Shown here: positions 46,014 through 54,418 of the stretch, one piece after another
Layout of the letters: each line of letters opens with the position of its first letter
Position numbering within the stretch: the stretch's first letter is position 1
Source of the DNA: an uncultured Eubacteriales bacterium
Lineage (GTDB): Bacteria; Bacillota; Clostridia; Lachnospirales; Lachnospiraceae
DNA: 64,000 nucleotides
Reading direction: 5' to 3'
Assembly: GCA_900316115.1 (NCBI GenBank)
Contig: ONBN01000003.1
Coordinates: 1 to 64,000 of the forward strand
Program-made: the position numbers and the translations under genes
The notes under the pieces: generated by a model
What the model was told of the DNA's origin: nothing
Database searches by the model: none
What the model saw: only the letters and a program-made list of their open reading frames with translations

Positions 46014-46628
46014 ATGGGAAAGATCAACCAGGTAAAGAAGATGACAGATAACCTTTACCTGAATCTTTATAATGTAAAGGCAACCAGTATTCATAATACA
46101 CCTGTGGATTACTATGTGGCATCCAGGGCAAAGACAGAGAAGGAATTAAAACTTTCCACAGGTGAGAATCCTGCAGATGGAGTGATCATTTACAGTCTTT
46201 ATGGAGAAAAAAGGGACAGGGTTGTGTTGATCCGCCAGTACCGGTATCCTATTGGGACTTATGCTTATGAATTCCCGGCAGGACTGGTAGAAAAGGGAGA
46301 AGATTATCATGACAGTGCAGTACGTGAACTGTATGAAGAGACAGGACTGACTCTTACTCCCCTGGAAGTAGATGAGGCATATCAGAAGCCTTATTTTACT
46401 TCTGTAGGGATGTCAGATGAAGCCTGCGCTGCAGTATACGGATATGCCAGTGGTACAGTGAGCACAGATGCCCAGGAGGCATCTGAGGAGATCCAGGTGG
46501 TGCTTGCAGACCGCAAGGAGGTAAAAAGAATCCTCCGGGAAGAAAGGGTATCCATCATGTGTGCGTACATGCTGATGCATTTTCTGAAGGATGATAAGCC
46601 CTTTAGCTTCCTGAAGGTCTTGAAATAG
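46014..46628 (+). CDS. Nudix hydrolase (ADP-ribose pyrophosphatase-like)
   Basis: 204 residues. Complete Nudix box G-x5-E-x7-REL-x-EE-x-GL: GLVEKGEDYHDSAVRELYEETGL, residues about 95-117. The surrounding pattern VVLIRQYRYPIGTYAYEFPAG is typical of ADP-sugar diphosphatases (NudF-like). Substrate is a family guess; FAD or other dinucleotides are possible, given co-transcription with the riboflavin importer. The RBS AAAGAGGTC is adequate. A weak hairpin follows the stop. Confidence 0.88.
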   Translation: MGKINQVKKMTDNLYLNLYNVKATSIHNTPVDYYVASRAKTEKELKLSTGENPADGVIIYSLYGEKRDRVVLIRQYRYPIGTYAYEFPAGLVEKGEDYHDSAVRELYEETGLTLTPLEVDEAYQKPYFTSVGMSDEACAAVYGYASGTVSTDAQEASEEIQVVLADRKEVKRILREERVSIMCAYMLMHFLKDDKPFSFLKVLK

Positions 46629-46677
46629 AATCCGGAGAAAGTGTTGGTGGTTAAAACGATATTGTCCGGATCTTTAT
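46629..46677 (+). terminator. Weak terminator-like hairpin after the Nudix gene
   Basis: ATCCGGA (46630-46636) with TCCGGAT (46665-46671), loop of 28 bases, followed by CTTTATATT. Located where two convergent genes meet. Only moderate as a terminator. Confidence 0.4.
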
Positions 46678-46678
46678 A

Positions 46679-47182
46679 TTAATATTCTGCGTAATCGTCA
46701 ATCACATTATCGCTGGGAACCGTGGTATCTGCAGAAGTATCACCAGATGTGTCACCGGAGGTATCTCCGGAAGTATCTGTAGTACCATCACCACTGGAAG
46801 TGTCATCTGCAGAAGGAGTATCCCAGGAGGTATCGTCACCGGTTACGGTATCATCGATCACTTCGTCAGAAGCACCATCCGGAGTAGTGGTATCCGGGTC
46901 AGTGGATGGTGTGTCAGGGGTATAGGTATTATCTGTGGACGTATCACCATCAGAGGTATTGTCCTGATAATTGCTTTCCTGGTTATAGATCGGAAACTCA
47001 GATTCAGAGGATGTGCTGCCTGTGGCAGCTTCGGCCTCGGCAGCTGTTGCCGGGGCTTCTTTTAATGTAGTAGTGGCAGTAGGGATCCGGATGCTCTGGG
47101 GAACCACCACATAGATCAGAAGCATAACACCGCAGAACAGTGCAGCGCTTACTGCTATTTTTATTTCATCTGTATGTCTCAT
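46679..47182 (-). CDS. Membrane-anchored Thr/Ser/Asp-rich protein
   Basis: 167 residues. Short cytoplasmic start MRHTDEIKIAVS, one membrane segment (about 9-29), then a low-complexity external tail rich in Thr, Ser, Asp and Gly, with tandem GDTS units near the end (GDTSGDTSGDTSADTT). No Cys, no enzymatic motif and no sorting signal. Start chosen at the ATG with AAGGAG 9 bases upstream on the minus strand; a longer frame to 47221 lacks a site. Convergent with the Nudix gene and divergent from putP. Function unknown; perhaps a wall spacer. Confidence 0.7.
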   Translation of the reverse strand: MRHTDEIKIAVSAALFCGVMLLIYVVVPQSIRIPTATTTLKEAPATAAEAEAATGSTSSESEFPIYNQESNYQDNTSDGDTSTDNTYTPDTPSTDPDTTTPDGASDEVIDDTVTGDDTSWDTPSADDTSSGDGTTDTSGDTSGDTSGDTSADTTVPSDNVIDDYAEY

Positions 47183-47608
47183 GGAAACACTCCTTTTCGT
47201 AGGTTTCAGAAGGAAATCCATATCTGAAAATGTTCTTTTGTGCCGGAATCTTCAATAAAAAGTATGTTTCCGGTTGTATCTGCTTTATTTCTGGATTATA
47301 TCATAAACAAAATAAAATTTGTAGTGTACAGATGCTTAATAATTTATGATACCAGGGGTAAAAATCCAAATTCACATAAGTCTGCATGCTTCCAATATTA
47401 TTTTATTACATCCCGATCTTTTTGTGAGAAATACTTTTTTACGGTACAAAATGAAAATTTTCCTGCAATACAGTAAAAAAGTGCTTTTCTTATGTAAAGA
47501 ATCGTGTTAAAATAAGAAGAAAATTTTATCATCATGTAAGGAGATAAGATTTTTGCCGTCAGGTGGTAGGCGGTGGCACCAAAATATGGAAAAGAAAGAG
47601 GAGTTATT
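47183..47608. promoter_or_regulatory. Divergent control region upstream of putP
   Basis: 426 bases without a gene. AT-rich; one extended -10-like element TGTTAAAAT (47505-47513) about 95 bases before the putP start is the best promoter candidate. No riboswitch, repeat or second gene was recognised. Short ORFs here have no ribosome site. Confidence 0.4.
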
Positions 47609-49147
47609 ATGACGCAGGCAACCATTTGTATTTTGATTACGATTTTTCTGTATCTTGCGGGGATGCTGGCCATTGGATTTCATTGTGCCAAGAAGACATC
47701 TTCCACATCTGACTTCTTCCTTGGAGGAAGAAAGCTTGGGCCTTTTGTAACAGCTATGAGTGCTGAAGCTTCCGATATGTCCAGTTACCTGGTAATGGGA
47801 CTTCCGGGACTTGCGTACCTTTCCGGTGTGGCAGATGTTGGCTGGACGATCATTGGACTGGCAGCAGGTACCTATCTTGCATGGCTTCTGGTAGCAAGAA
47901 GGATCCGCAGATATTCCCAGATCACAGGATCTATTACACTTCCCCAGTTTTTCTCAAACAGATTCCATGACAAGAGAAGCATTTTATCAGCCATTGCAGC
48001 AGTGGTGATCATTGTATTTTTTGTACCATACACAGCGGCTGGTTTTGCTGGCTGCGGTAAGCTTTTTTCCTCTCTGTTTGGCATGGACTATATGACTGCA
48101 ATGGTGATCTCAGCCCTTGTAATCGTAGGATATACAGCTACCGGCGGTTTTCTGGCAGCCTCTATCACAGACCTGATCCAGAGTATTATTATGACAGTAG
48201 CTATTATGACAGTTCTTATTTTTGCTACTGTACAGGCAGGCGGTATTGGCGCAGTGCTTGACAATGCCAAATCCCTTCCTGGATATCTTTCCTTTGGAAG
48301 CACATACCTGGAGGAGACAGGAACAAGTGAGCCATATACACTCTTACATATTATTACTACAGTTTCCTGGGGACTTGGATACTTTGGAATGCCCCATTTC
48401 CTGCTTCGATTCATGGCGAGCCAGGATGAGAAAAAGCTGAAGCTTTCCAGAAGGGTTGCTTCCATCTGGGTTTCCATTTCCATGGCTCTTGTTGTTGTGA
48501 TCGGTATCGCAGGACGGGCACTGAGCAGCAAAGGTATTCTTGATACACTTCACGGAGCTGACACAGAGACTATTATCGTAAGGATTTCTGATCTGTTATC
48601 CGGTTATGGTATTATCCCTGCTCTGCTTGCAGGCCTGATCCTTTCAGGTATCCTGGCAAGTACCATGTCCACAGCAGACTCACAGCTTCTGGCAGCATCC
48701 TCCAGTGTTTCACAGAACCTGCTGCAGGAGGCATTTCATCTGAAGCTGTCCCAGAAGGCCAGCATGATCGCTGCAAGGGCAACGGTAATCGTGATCGCAG
48801 TTCTTGGTCTGTTCCTTGCAAAGAATCCGGACAGTTCTGTTTTCGGTATTGTATCCTTTGCATGGGCAGGATTTGGCGCTGCCTTTGGTCCGGTAGTTAT
48901 GTGTGCACTGTTCTGGAAGAGGGCAACATTCCCAGGTGCAGTTGCAGGTATGATCTCCGGCGGAGTTATGGTCTTTGTATGGAAATACCTGATCAAACCA
49001 ATGGGCGGTGTCTGGGGGATCTATGAACTGCTTCCCGCATTCCTGGTTGGAACCCTTATGATCGTGGTAGTCAGCCTTCTTACAAAGAAACCGTCTGCAG
49101 AGATCGAAGCAGAGTTTGAACTTGCAAGAAAAAAGACAGATTTGTAA
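47609..49147 (+). CDS. putP: Sodium/proline symporter
   Basis: 512 residues, about 13 membrane segments, sodium:solute symporter family. The N-terminus has SDFFLGGRKLGPFVTAMSAEASDMSSYLVMGLPG, the PutP hallmark containing the sodium/proline site residues (Asp, Ser in ASDMSS), with STADSQLLAASS later. Imports proline with sodium. ATG at 47609 chosen for AGAGGAG 7 bases upstream, against a GTG at 47573. The C-terminal tail after the last helix is hydrophilic. The final codons and stop are repeated once in the 3' region. Confidence 0.93.
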   Translation: MTQATICILITIFLYLAGMLAIGFHCAKKTSSTSDFFLGGRKLGPFVTAMSAEASDMSSYLVMGLPGLAYLSGVADVGWTIIGLAAGTYLAWLLVARRIRRYSQITGSITLPQFFSNRFHDKRSILSAIAAVVIIVFFVPYTAAGFAGCGKLFSSLFGMDYMTAMVISALVIVGYTATGGFLAASITDLIQSIIMTVAIMTVLIFATVQAGGIGAVLDNAKSLPGYLSFGSTYLEETGTSEPYTLLHIITTVSWGLGYFGMPHFLLRFMASQDEKKLKLSRRVASIWVSISMALVVVIGIAGRALSSKGILDTLHGADTETIIVRISDLLSGYGIIPALLAGLILSGILASTMSTADSQLLAASSSVSQNLLQEAFHLKLSQKASMIAARATVIVIAVLGLFLAKNPDSSVFGIVSFAWAGFGAAFGPVVMCALFWKRATFPGAVAGMISGGVMVFVWKYLIKPMGGVWGIYELLPAFLVGTLMIVVVSLLTKKPSAEIEAEFELARKKTDL

Positions 49148-49178
49148 TTGTAAAGAAAAAGACAGATTTGTAATTGTA
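49127..49178. repeat. 26-base tandem duplication across the putP stop codon
   Basis: The string GACAGATTTGTAATTGTAA starts at 49135 and again at 49161, with AAGAAAAA before each. The first copy carries the last codons and stop of putP; the second is a non-coding echo in the 3' untranslated region. Confidence 0.85.
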
Positions 49179-49215
49179 AGGAGTAAGGAAAAAAGATCTG
49201 TAATCAATAAATTCA

Positions 49216-49262
49216 GATAATAAAAAGCACAGGCCGATGGTAAGGTCTGTGCTTTTATTATC
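49216..49262. terminator. Bidirectional terminator between putP and the amidase gene
   Basis: GATAATAAAAAGCACAG pairs with CTGTGCTTTTATTATC around a short GC loop. A-run on one side and T-run on the other let it end both convergent transcripts. Confidence 0.85.
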
Positions 49263-49290
49263 TGGACAGAAAAATACAAAAACTATAAAT

Positions 49291-50277
49291 TTATTTCAGG
49301 AAAAATGTACGGATACCGTTTGAAATCCCCCGGATCATTTTCTGCTGATAAGCAGAAGTCTGCATCAGCCGGTCTTCATCGGAATTTGACATATATCCAA
49401 GTTCGATCAGGGTAGTAGGAACCTGGCTCCAATTATTTCCGGTCATGGTGTCAGTTTCCCATACCTTTTCTTTAAAACAGCCGGTACTCTTTACATAGGC
49501 ATTCAGAACAGCCTCTGAAAGAGCATAGCTGCTTTTTATCTGCTTTGAGGTAAGATAAGGGTTGGCAGCAGTTACGCACACAGTACGTGCTCCAACGGCC
49601 TGCTGGGAGGTAAAGCTGTTTGCATGGATACGGATATAGGCACCTGCCTTTTTACGGTTGGCAATGGCAGCCCGCTGTCTGCAGCTTCTGGCTGTATTGT
49701 GATCGCTTCTTGTAAGATAGACCTTGCAGCCCTGTTTCTTTAAAAGGGATGATAGCTTTTTCGCCACGGTGAGAGTCAGCTTGTACTCAGGAACACCTGT
49801 GGCTATGCCCTGCGTGCCTGGATTATCCTTTGCCTTTTGCTCTGTGGAACCAGGTCCTAAAGGTTCCGTACCACCAGCTACTACACCGGAATGCCCAGGA
49901 TCCAGTACGACTACAGGAGTCCAGATTCCCTGAGAATCAATCTTTCTCCCTTGAACTGTAACATTTATCCGCATCCTTCCGGTCTGTCTTCCAAAATAAC
50001 GATAATGCCCACGGATGTGCTGCCAGCCTGTAAGCATCTTTCCGGTGGAATCAAAGGCATAATAATATCCCCTGATCTTGCGAAGTCCGGTAAGCTTCCT
50101 GCTGTTCTGATAATAATATTTCCCTGTACGTCCTGTTTTCCAACCTGAAAATCCGGCTGCCTGAACCTGTACAGTTCCGGTAACAGATGGAATATTATCA
50201 GGTATTTCCCAGAAAGGGGATATAAGTAACGTAAGCAGCAGGATAAAGATCAGGGATGTTTTTCTTTTTATTTTCAT
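49291..50277 (-). CDS. N-acetylmuramoyl-L-alanine amidase with wall-binding repeats
   Basis: Secreted zinc amidase that cuts the bond between MurNAc and L-Ala. 328 residues: signal/anchor (8-38), two choline-binding-type repeats (about 44-105; GYYYAFDSTGKMLTGWQH, HYRYFGRQTGRM), and an Amidase_3 domain (about 120-328). Zinc and catalytic residues visible: His in LDPGHSG, Glu in GVPEYKL, His in IRIHANS, Glu in LIELGYMSN. The ATG overlaps the stop of the upstream ROK regulator by 4 bases, so it is translated by coupling from that message. Whether it binds choline is unknown; the Trp/Tyr repeats could bind wall polymers. Confidence 0.9.
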   Translation of the reverse strand: MKIKRKTSLIFILLLTLLISPFWEIPDNIPSVTGTVQVQAAGFSGWKTGRTGKYYYQNSRKLTGLRKIRGYYYAFDSTGKMLTGWQHIRGHYRYFGRQTGRMRINVTVQGRKIDSQGIWTPVVVLDPGHSGVVAGGTEPLGPGSTEQKAKDNPGTQGIATGVPEYKLTLTVAKKLSSLLKKQGCKVYLTRSDHNTARSCRQRAAIANRKKAGAYIRIHANSFTSQQAVGARTVCVTAANPYLTSKQIKSSYALSEAVLNAYVKSTGCFKEKVWETDTMTGNNWSQVPTTLIELGYMSNSDEDRLMQTSAYQQKMIRGISNGIRTFFLK

Positions 50278-51536
50278 AAGGAAAAGCGCACATTTCGGAA
50301 ATGGCTGTGCGGGGTACCATCTGTGCCATCGGAATCGGAATCAGGCTCAAAATAGTATGCAGGGTTTTTGAATATATCGTTAATTGCAATGATGGCAGCA
50401 CCATAAACCATGGAGTCCTGCTTATAGGAACTTAAACGGATAGAAGTTGTTTCCATTGTCTGGGGAACGATTCTTTTCTTTACATTGGAGATCACCCGCT
50501 CCAGCATCAGAGGGGGATTCACATGAGCCATTTCATCTCCGATCACAATGGTTCTGGGGTTAAAGCTGTTGATTATATTAATGATGCCGATGGACAGGTA
50601 GTCACACATTTCTGTATAAAGCTTTACAGCTGTAGGATCTTCTTTTTTTACCAGGAGAACAGCATCAGAGAAAGTAAGTTCATCCTTTTTGCCAAAGGCT
50701 TCATTCAGTTTTTTCACAAAGGCAATAGAAGAACAGTAGCCTTCCAGACAGCCATAATTTCCACAGGAGCACCGGGGACCATGGATATCAATGGTGGTAT
50801 GTCCGATCTCTCCTGCAGCACCAGTGGAGCCTTTCAGCAGGGTGCCATTATTTACGATACCAGCGCCAACACCCTGGGCAAAGGCAACATAAACCAGTAC
50901 ATCTGTATTATTTGTCTCTTTGCTGTACCAGAACTGGGCCAGTGCGGCTGCATTGGCATGTTCTTCAATGATCACCGGGATCTTGTAATGCTCCATAAAT
51001 TCATCCTTCAGCGGAATGTCTGCCCAGCCTTCCACTTCAGTAACAACAGAAATCCTGCCCTTCACACTATTATAAGGGCCTGGGATGGCAAGACCTAGTG
51101 CAAGGATCTTTTTATCTGGAAATTGCCGGATCAGCTTGTCCATTTCCCGGAAAACCATATCCATGATCTCACGGGCGTTCTGGCCGTGCTTAATGCTTGT
51201 TCTGCGGATCATAACAGCTTCCCCGTACAGATTAAAAAGTCCTACGGAAAAATTCTGTCTGGCGATCCGGATCCCGGCTACAGCAAGATCCTCGGTGTTC
51301 AGGGAGATGGCAATGGAACGGCGCCCCTTTACTCCGGTGAGCAGTCCTACCTCCTTTACAAGATTCCAGTTCATAAAGTCGTTGATAATATGTGTAACAG
51401 TTGCCTGTTTCAGGCCGGAATGCTCTGCCAGTGTGGTTCTGGCGCATACCTTTTCACGCCGCAGCAGATTCAGCAAAAGGCTGCGGTTCAGATTCTGGAT
51501 ATTCCCCTGGTTCAGGCCGCGCATGGTTTCTTTCAT
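50274..51536 (-). CDS. ROK-family transcriptional regulator (NagC/XylR-like)
   Basis: 420 residues. N-terminal winged helix-turn-helix (about 10-80; NRSLLLNLLRREKVCARTTL, AEHSGLKQATVTHIINDF) and a ROK sugar-sensing domain (about 85-400) with the family signatures GTLLKGSTGAAGEIGHTTID and the zinc cluster CSCGNYGCLE. Start at the ATG of MKETMRGL; GAGAGG lies upstream, and an in-frame start at 51557 has none. The next gene on its transcript is a peptidoglycan amidase, so an amino-sugar effector is plausible but unproven. A 13-base inverted repeat just upstream is a candidate own operator. Confidence 0.9.
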   Translation of the reverse strand: MKETMRGLNQGNIQNLNRSLLLNLLRREKVCARTTLAEHSGLKQATVTHIINDFMNWNLVKEVGLLTGVKGRRSIAISLNTEDLAVAGIRIARQNFSVGLFNLYGEAVMIRRTSIKHGQNAREIMDMVFREMDKLIRQFPDKKILALGLAIPGPYNSVKGRISVVTEVEGWADIPLKDEFMEHYKIPVIIEEHANAAALAQFWYSKETNNTDVLVYVAFAQGVGAGIVNNGTLLKGSTGAAGEIGHTTIDIHGPRCSCGNYGCLEGYCSSIAFVKKLNEAFGKKDELTFSDAVLLVKKEDPTAVKLYTEMCDYLSIGIINIINSFNPRTIVIGDEMAHVNPPLMLERVISNVKKRIVPQTMETTSIRLSSYKQDSMVYGAAIIAINDIFKNPAYYFEPDSDSDGTDGTPHSHFRNVRFSL

Positions 51537-51564
51537 CAGTAATACCTCTCGGAACAATTTATAT

Positions 51565-51609
51565 TATGAGCACTGAAGCGCAGTACAAATTGTGAATTCA
51601 GTGCTCATA
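51565..51609. promoter_or_regulatory. Perfect 13-base inverted repeat upstream of the ROK regulator
   Basis: TATGAGCACTGAA (51565-51577) and TTCAGTGCTCATA (51597-51609), spaced by 19 bases, starting 29 bases from the ROK start codon. Too widely spaced for a simple terminator and without a T-run; a natural site for a dimer or tetramer of the regulator. Confidence 0.6.
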
Positions 51610-51700
51610 TTAATTAATAACCCTGAAATAAAATTATTACTTCAATTTATTGCTTAATTCAATTGCATTATATATCAAAATATTTGCGGATGCAAGACAT

Positions 51701-51738
51701 AAAAACAGCCGGACCACCACTTAGGATGATCCGGCTGT
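51701..51738 (-). terminator. Terminator of the deoC-deoR unit
   Basis: On the minus strand, ACAGCCGGATC pairs with GGTCCGGCTGT, followed by TTTTATG. It lies 24 bases past the deoR stop. Confidence 0.8.
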
Positions 51739-51761
51739 CGGGAGAATAGCCTGAAAAATGA

Positions 51762-52565
51762 TCATGCGAAATATACATTCACATTATGCTCTTTAAAATA
51801 TTCAATATACTCCGGGGGTACATTACGGTTCGTGATCACATTGGGAATACTGTCCAGGCTGCACAGATGGGTAAATGCCCGTTTGTTGAACTTGGATTCG
51901 TTAAGCAGCATGTAAATATCCTTTACGTTCTGGAGGAGATAATTATACAGCGGAAGTTGTGCCCGGTTGGTGATGGAATAGCCGTATTCCAGGTCTGCCC
52001 CATCAATAGTGAAAAACAGCTTGTCAAAATACAGCTTCCGAAGATTCTGTATAATGGATTCATCCAGGGTCTCAATGTGATTGCTTCCAAGATGGATGTT
52101 GCCACCAAGGAGAAAAACTCCGATGTCATGATTGGAAGCAAGCTCCAGTGCGCCGGTAATGTTGGTGGTAACAACTGTAATCCCTTTCTTGTCACTCTTA
52201 TTCAGGTGACGGCAGAGAAGAGAACCTGTAAAACCGGCTCCTACAAAAAGGATATCGCCAGAATGGATAAGGTCAATAGACTTCTGTGCAATGGCATTTT
52301 TGCATTCAAACTGGTCATCCGCCATTTTGATGGAGGAGAAGACCTGGAAATAATTGGAATCGTCCTGTTCATTAACAGCAGACAGATCCAGCTTCTGGGC
52401 ACCGCCATGTGTGCGCTGCAGAAAACCGTTCTCTTCAAGCTGTGCCAGATCCCGCCTGGTGGTCGCAAGGGAAGCGCCTGTAAGATCACAAAGCGCCTGA
52501 GTGGTTGCAGTATGATTCTGGTCAAGATGATCCAATATTAATCTCTTTCGTTCCGTAGCTAGCAT
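51762..52565 (-). CDS. DeoR-family transcriptional repressor
   Basis: 267 residues. N-terminal DeoR helix-turn-helix (MLATERKRLILDHLDQNHTA, TQALCDLTGASLATTRRDLAQLEENGFLQRTHGG) and a C-terminal sugar-phosphate-binding DeoRC domain (DILFVGAGFTG, TNITGALEL, LLGGNIHLGSN, KLFFTIDGAD). Start set at the third candidate ATG because GGAG lies 6 bases before it. It follows deoC by 27 bases on the same transcript. It probably represses deoC and may also control the divergent transketolase-to-transporter operon; the effector would be a sugar phosphate. Confidence 0.9.
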   Translation of the reverse strand: MLATERKRLILDHLDQNHTATTQALCDLTGASLATTRRDLAQLEENGFLQRTHGGAQKLDLSAVNEQDDSNYFQVFSSIKMADDQFECKNAIAQKSIDLIHSGDILFVGAGFTGSLLCRHLNKSDKKGITVVTTNITGALELASNHDIGVFLLGGNIHLGSNHIETLDESIIQNLRKLYFDKLFFTIDGADLEYGYSITNRAQLPLYNYLLQNVKDIYMLLNESKFNKRAFTHLCSLDSIPNVITNRNVPPEYIEYFKEHNVNVYFA

Positions 52566-52592
52566 AAACATCTCCATTTTATTTACATCCCA

Positions 52593-53246
52593 TCAGGAAA
52601 GGGATTTTTCTATTTTTACCAGCCTGCTTGTGCCGAGTCGGGAAGCACCAAGGGAAATGAATTTTTCAGCGTCATCAAAAGAGGAGATGCCTCCGGCAGC
52701 TTTGATCTTAACATCCGGTCCAACATATTTAGCAAAGAGTGCGATGTCGTCAAAGGTAGCGCCACCAGTGGAAAAACCGGTGGAAGTCTTGATATAATCT
52801 GCCTTTGCCTGAGTAACGATCTCGCACATTCTGATCTTTTCTTCTTCGTTTAACAGACAGGTTTCAATGATTACTTTCAATATTTTATTATCACATACTT
52901 CTTTTAATTTTTCAATTTCATTTTGCACATAGGCGTAATTTTTTGCCTTTAATGCACCGATATTGATCACCATATCCAGTTCTGATGCACCATTTGCAAT
53001 GGCATCTTTTGCTTCATAGATCTTTGCTTCGGTGGTATGGCTGCCGTTTGGAAATCCGATCACTGTACAGATGGGAAGCTTGCCCTGTACATATTCTGCT
53101 GCTGCAGCAACATAGCAGGGTGGAATACATACGGAAGCTGTACCGTAACGAAGTCCGTCGTCACAGATCTGACGGATCTCCTCCCAGGTGGCTGTCTGTG
53201 CCAGTAATGTGTGGTCTACCTTCTTTAATACTTCACTGTGTGTCAT
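52593..53246 (-). CDS. deoC: Deoxyribose-phosphate aldolase
   Basis: Cleaves 2-deoxyribose 5-phosphate to acetaldehyde and glyceraldehyde 3-phosphate. 217 residues, class I TIM-barrel aldolase. Schiff-base Lys in [14 protein letters not shown] and the second conserved Lys in [11 protein letters not shown]; ends with [11 protein letters not shown], the phosphate-binding end. AAAGGAG precedes the ATG at good spacing. Transcribed away from the sugar operon. Deoxyribose-phosphate is a nucleoside breakdown product, so it may connect with purine salvage, but no phosphorylase or phosphopentomutase is nearby. Confidence 0.95.
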   Translation of the reverse strand: MTHSEVLKKVDHTLLAQTATWEEIRQICDDGLRYGTASVCIPPCYVAAAAEYVQGKLPICTVIGFPNGSHTTEAKIYEAKDAIANGASELDMVINIGALKAKNYAYVQNEIEKLKEVCDNKILKVIIETCLLNEEEKIRMCEIVTQAKADYIKTSTGFSTGGATFDDIALFAKYVGPDVKIKAAGGISSFDDAEKFISLGASRLGTSRLVKIEKSLS

Positions 53247-53381
53247 GTGATACTCCTTTCTTTTTATAAAAAATTATATTGTGTAATGAACAGATACTTT
53301 TGATTACAGGGATTGCTTCGTGCCATGCGCTTTCGCAACCCCAGGTGGGTTCAAGCTTTTTTACACTGTAATCATTATATA

Positions 53382-53420
53382 CTACTGTGATTGATTCGTC
53401 AATTGAAATGATTGAAAATG
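53382..53420. promoter_or_regulatory. ATTGA-type operator cluster between deoC and the sugar operon
   Basis: ATTGA TTCG TCAAT forms an inverted pair, followed by direct ATTGAA copies at 53402-53407 and 53411-53416. ATTGAA-type half-sites resemble those reported for B. subtilis DeoR. A related pair of direct repeats CAATCAAAA lies at 53521-53539, just after the likely transcription start of the sugar operon. Confidence 0.5.
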
Positions 53421-53469
53421 AGCGATATTATATAAAATATAAAAAAATGAACAAAAAAGAAAAAACATA

Positions 53470-53498
53470 TTGATATTAAATTGATTGTATACTAATAT
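53470..53498 (+). promoter_or_regulatory. Sigma-A promoter of the sugar operon
   Basis: TTGATA (53470-53475), 17-base spacer, TAATAT (53493-53498). The start site would be near 53505, placing the CAATCAAAA repeats at about +16 to +35, a typical repressor position. Confidence 0.6.
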
Positions 53499-53570
53499 TT
53501 AAAAAGCGAAAAGAACAAAACAATCAAAAACAATCAAAATAAAGCATTTGAAACAGGAAGGGGGATATAT

Positions 53571-54416
53571 ATGAGTTTTGACAAAATACAGGCAGACCGC
53601 CTGGCAGTCAAAATCAGGAAAAATATTTTAAGGGCCATTGCGTCTGAAGGAAAGGGTCACATCGGAGGTTCTCTTTCCATTGCAGATACTTTTGCAGTCC
53701 TTTACAGCGGAGTGGCAAATGTAGATCCTGCAGATCCGGGGAAAGCAGAACGGGATTTTGTGGTTATGTCCAAAGGGCATTGCGGACCGGCCATGTATTC
53801 CGTATTAGCTGCCAGAGGATTTTTCCCGGAGGAGGCGCTGGATACTCTGAATAAAGGGAATACCATCCTGCCAAGCCACACGGACCGTTTGAAAACACCT
53901 GGTGTGGATATTTCCACAGGCTCCCTTGGACAGGGGGCATCCCTGGCAGCAGGTGCTGCGCTGGCAGATAAGCTTGATGGAAAAACTTCATATGTATACA
54001 TGATCCTTGGAGATGGGGAACTGGATGAAGGCCAGGTATGGGAGTCAGCACTGTTTGCAGCACATCACAAGCTGGATAATCTGATCACATTTGTAGATGT
54101 GAATGGCAAGCAGCTGGATGGACCGACAGATCAGGTGTGCTGCCTTGGAAGCCTTGAGGATAAGTTTGAGGCATTTGGCTATCATGTGATCTCTGTTCAG
54201 AATGGAAATGATACAGAACAGATCTATCGGGCGATCCAGGAGGCCAAGTCAGTGAAGGATAAACCTTCCGTGATCCTTTTACATACAGTGAAAGGAGCGG
54301 GCATCCGCTATTACGAAGAGATGGCCAACTGCCATTCTACAGAAGTAAAGAAAGAAAATCTGCCGGATTTCTACCAGGAGCTTGACAGAAGGCTGAAAGA
54401 AAAGGAGGAGGCATAA
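53571..54416 (+). CDS. Transketolase, N-terminal (thiamine-diphosphate-binding) subunit
   Basis: 281 residues; first half of a split transketolase. GKGHIGGSLSIADTFAVLYSG at the start, VMSKGHCGPAMYSVLA, the GSLGQGASLAAGAALADKL loop, and the cofactor motif GDGELDEGQVWESALFAAHHKLDNLITFVDVNG. Transfers two-carbon ketol units between sugar phosphates once paired with the C-terminal subunit next to it (2 bases apart). Split transketolases are common in Firmicutes and also occur in dedicated sugar loci. A strong GGAAGGGGG site is upstream. First gene of the sugar operon. Confidence 0.92.
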   Translation: MSFDKIQADRLAVKIRKNILRAIASEGKGHIGGSLSIADTFAVLYSGVANVDPADPGKAERDFVVMSKGHCGPAMYSVLAARGFFPEEALDTLNKGNTILPSHTDRLKTPGVDISTGSLGQGASLAAGAALADKLDGKTSYVYMILGDGELDEGQVWESALFAAHHKLDNLITFVDVNGKQLDGPTDQVCCLGSLEDKFEAFGYHVISVQNGNDTEQIYRAIQEAKSVKDKPSVILLHTVKGAGIRYYEEMANCHSTEVKKENLPDFYQELDRRLKEKEEA

Positions 54417-54418
54417 CT

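Noticed and set aside
46722..46925. Plus-strand frame opposite the Thr/Asp-rich protein
   Set aside because: A shadow caused by the low-complexity repeats; the minus-strand gene has a membrane segment and a good ribosome site.
53302..53373. GATTACAG / CTGTAATC inverted repeat upstream of deoC as another hairpin-family member
   Set aside because: Only 8-base arms and none of the shared core blocks; left as part of the divergent control region.
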